Of a stretch of 64,000 nt of DNA, positions 62,059 to 64,000 are shown one piece after another. Location: contig NZ_FOQA01000006.1 of NCBI RefSeq assembly GCF_900113635.1, forward strand, positions 62,001-126,000. The letters run 5' to 3'. Source of the stretch: Tindallia magadiensis (GTDB taxonomy: Bacteria; Bacillota; Clostridia; Peptostreptococcales; Tindalliaceae). A program made the translations under genes and the position numbers. The notes beneath the pieces are model-generated. The model worked only from the letters and a program-made list of their open reading frames with translations. It made no database searches and was not told the DNA's origin. The first letter of the stretch is position 1, and each line of letters begins with the position of its first letter.

Positions 62059-64000
62059 TTATTCCTTAAACTCTTCTTCTAAAGCATCATCAACCACTAC
62101 TTCAGAAATTGCTTCTGTTAAAATATGTTTCTCTTCCACCTGTTTCAATCTCATACGAACTGCTTCTTCCACTTCAAATTCCTGATTAAAACCTTGGTAC
62201 AGAGAGTAAATGATTAAGAGTAATATCACCGCAAACGGTAGTCCTGTAATAACCGTTGCTGTCTGCAGGGCTATCAATCCGCCTCCAATTAAAAGGGTTG
62301 CCGCTACTACCCCTTCCATACAAGCCCAAAACACACGTTGAGGAACAGGAGAGTCCAGTTTTCCACCAGAAGTTAGGTGATCAACTACTAGTGATCCGGA
62401 ATCAGAAGAAGTAACAAAAAAGACGGTCACAAGAATGATACCAATCACCGATAAGAACCTTGCCATCGGAAGATTTTCCAGCATGGCAAACAATGCAATC
62501 GAAGCATCTATCTCCACCGCTGATACAATATCTGCAACACCTGTTAATTGAATATTAATGGCCGTACTTCCAAAGACGGACATCCATAAAAAGGAAACGA
62601 GGGTAGGAAACAACATAACTCCAAGAATAAATTCTCGTACTGTTCTCCCCTTAGAAACTCTTGCAATAAACATTCCCACAAAAGGTGACCAAGAAATCCA
62701 CCATGCCCAATAAAAAATAGTCCAGCCGCCTTGCCAATTAGTGTCTCTAAAAGTTTCTGTCCACATACTCAGTTCAGAAAACTTAGCGATATAATAACCA
62801 ATGTATTGAGATAGACCATTTAAGATATATACTGTTGGTCCCAGAATTAGCACTAAAAGCATAAAGATGCCTGCTAGTCCCATATTAATTTCACTTAATT
62901 TTTTGACGCCTCCATCCAGTCCTAATACTACGGATATTGTTGCAAAACCAGTAATAACTGCTATCAATATCACCTGTGTTGCTGTATTAATACTAAGCCC
63001 AAATAAATAGTTTAACCCTCCATTGATCTGAGTAACTCCAAGGCCTAAAGACGTAGCTAATCCTGTCAATGTTGCTAATACTGACAAAACATCGATCATA
63101 TTTCCCCAAAATCCATATATTTTGTTTCCAATTAACGGATAAAAAATAGATCGAATGGTTAGAGGAAGTCCTCTGTTAAACGCAAAAAAAGCTAGACCCA
63201 AGCCTACAATAGAGTAAATTGCCCAGGGATGAATTCCCCAGTGGTAAAAAGTAGTTACCATAGATGCCTGAGCTGCTTTAGCTGAGTTTGGTTCAATGCT
63301 CCCAAACATCGGGGATGGTGTGTTAAGATGCAAAATAGGCTCACCGACACTCCAAAACATAAGACCAATTCCCATTCCAGCACTCATTAGCATTGCATAC
63401 CAACCAACTTTACTAAACTCCGGCTGAGCATCATGCCCACCAATTTTAATGTTTCCAAATTTCCCAAAAGCAAATACCAGTGCGGCTACAATAAATATAT
63501 TAGCCACCATCACAAAGAACCATCCAAAGTTAGAAGTAATAAAGTTCAACGTACTTTGAAATACAGCTTCAGCCTGAGCAGGATAAATCAAGGTCATTGC
63601 AATAAAAATAACTAGTAAAACAGAAGAAAGCAATGTTACCTGAGGATGAATGTCGAAACCAAAGCCTTCCCAATTGTTTTCGCCCGGTTCTTCCATTCCA
63701 GACTCATCAAATAACGATGCCGTCGGTTTAATCTGAAGGCCTTTAAAGGGTGGTCTTTCTTTGATCGCTTTTTTTCTGGCCTCTACTTCCGCTTTCTTTA
63801 GTTTTTTTGCAAGGGCTCTTTTTGATAATATTTCCTGCCTTTTCTCTTCTTTTAACCGCTTTTCTTCCTCTTTTAGCCGTTTTTCCTCTTCTCTCTTCTG
63901 CTTCGTCAGTTCCTTTTTTTTCTCTTCATATCCTTTTTTCAGTTCTTTCTCTTCTTCTTTAAGCTTTCTTTCTTCTTCCTTCAGTCTTTTCCTTTCTTCT
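62059..64000 (-). CDS. BCCT-family transporter with N-terminal charged helix, 5' end outside window
   Basis: This betaine/choline/carnitine transporter has the family motifs MFWSVGEPILHLNTP, FYWAWWISWSPFVGMFIA and RVSKGRTVREFILG, and a helix bundle of about 500 residues. Upstream of the obvious membrane part the frame remains open without a stop to position 64000, giving about 100 more residues: Lys/Glu-rich repeats such as RLKEEEKRLKEEKRQE, then a linker ending GMEEPGENNWEG. An ATG at 63696 could be a start but has no convincing ribosome binding site, so the longer form is preferred. The C-terminal tail is acidic, as in osmosensing members. Confidence 0.88.
   Translation of the reverse strand, partial: EERKRLKEEERKLKEEEKELKKGYEEKKKELTKQKREEEKRLKEEEKRLKEEKRQEILSKRALAKKLKKAEVEARKKAIKERPPFKGLQIKPTASLFDESGMEEPGENNWEGFGFDIHPQVTLLSSVLLVIFIAMTLIYPAQAEAVFQSTLNFITSNFGWFFVMVANIFIVAALVFAFGKFGNIKIGGHDAQPEFSKVGWYAMLMSAGMGIGLMFWSVGEPILHLNTPSPMFGSIEPNSAKAAQASMVTTFYHWGIHPWAIYSIVGLGLAFFAFNRGLPLTIRSIFYPLIGNKIYGFWGNMIDVLSVLATLTGLATSLGLGVTQINGGLNYLFGLSINTATQVILIAVITGFATISVVLGLDGGVKKLSEINMGLAGIFMLLVLILGPTVYILNGLSQYIGYYIAKFSELSMWTETFRDTNWQGGWTIFYWAWWISWSPFVGMFIARVSKGRTVREFILGVMLFPTLVSFLWMSVFGSTAINIQLTGVADIVSAVEIDASIALFAMLENLPMARFLSVIGIILVTVFFVTSSDSGSLVVDHLTSGGKLDSPVPQRVFWACMEGVVAATLLIGGGLIALQTATVITGLPFAVILLLIIYSLYQGFNQEFEVEEAVRMRLKQVEEKHILTEAISEVVVDDALEEEFKE

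Noticed and set aside
1-64000. CRISPR arrays, insertion sequences, tRNA or rRNA genes
   Set aside because: No regularly spaced direct repeats, transposase motifs, tRNA TPsiC-arm patterns in intergenic DNA or rRNA-like stretches were seen.

Overview
This window looks like a chromosomal segment of a low-G+C, anaerobic Firmicute (class Clostridia), probably a halo-alkaliphilic one. The evidence is A/T-rich intergenic DNA, strong AGGAGG-type ribosome binding sites with frequent GTG/TTG starts, T-box and TPP riboswitches, AddAB and RecD2 instead of RecBCD, a rubrerythrin and a second ferritin-like protein, NAD(P)-glutamate dehydrogenase, and much sodium/osmolyte transport (a large Mrp/Mbh-type antiporter, a CPA-type antiporter and a BCCT transporter). 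The organism assignment is inference; no rRNA or tRNA is present to settle it. Most genes lie on the minus strand; nine are on the plus strand. There is no mobile element, CRISPR array or phage gene.

Layout, left to right. 1-8.4 kb: a partial coiled-coil gene, then a ten-gene minus-strand operon transcribed E-F-G-(MbhD-like)-(MbhE-like)-B-C-D followed by two large HyfB/NuoL-like subunits. This is the order of archaeal Mbh/Mbx antiporter modules with no hydrogenase genes. 8.4-11 kb: a three-gene operon of small unknown membrane proteins, a CBS-pair protein, dCTP deaminase and a small unknown protein. 11-25 kb: addBA, a DUF1850/TAXI receptor pair lacking its permease, yhaM with a DUF47 gene, rubrerythrin, psd, a ferritin-like protein, a phosphatase and rarD. 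25.3-26.3 kb: a T-box leader, best read as leucine-specific, controlling a 60-residue Ser/Asn-rich protein.

26-40 kb: a YdcF protein, a CPA antiporter, a TetR regulator, an AbgT transporter, recD2, a GNAT-nitrilase fusion, a class D sortase, a secreted LolA/MucB-like protein, an HDOD protein, a ProX-type deacylase, PgeF, and a TPP-riboswitch-controlled pyrimidine-binding lipoprotein with no adjacent permease. At 39.85-40.3 kb a plus-strand promoter is followed by a riboswitch-like leader and a 103-residue membrane-anchored protein. 40-64 kb: MscS, a CadA-type ATPase with its CadC-type repressor and operator, a cyclophilin, two diguanylate cyclases, a GH31 glycosidase, a CBS-pyrophosphatase, pckA, an amidohydrolase, glutamate dehydrogenase, DegV, a Gate-domain membrane protein, a UspA protein, a rhomboid protease, an M20 hydrolase, an esterase/amidotransferase pair, and a BCCT transporter whose reading frame continues off the window as a highly charged helix.

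The most notable items are the Mbh-type antiporter with two extra subunits, the paralogous small membrane protein operon beside it, the T-box/small-protein unit, the unassigned structured leader at 39.9 kb and the charged-helix BCCT fusion. Start codons were chosen from visible ribosome binding sites, so several genes are shorter than their longest open frame.
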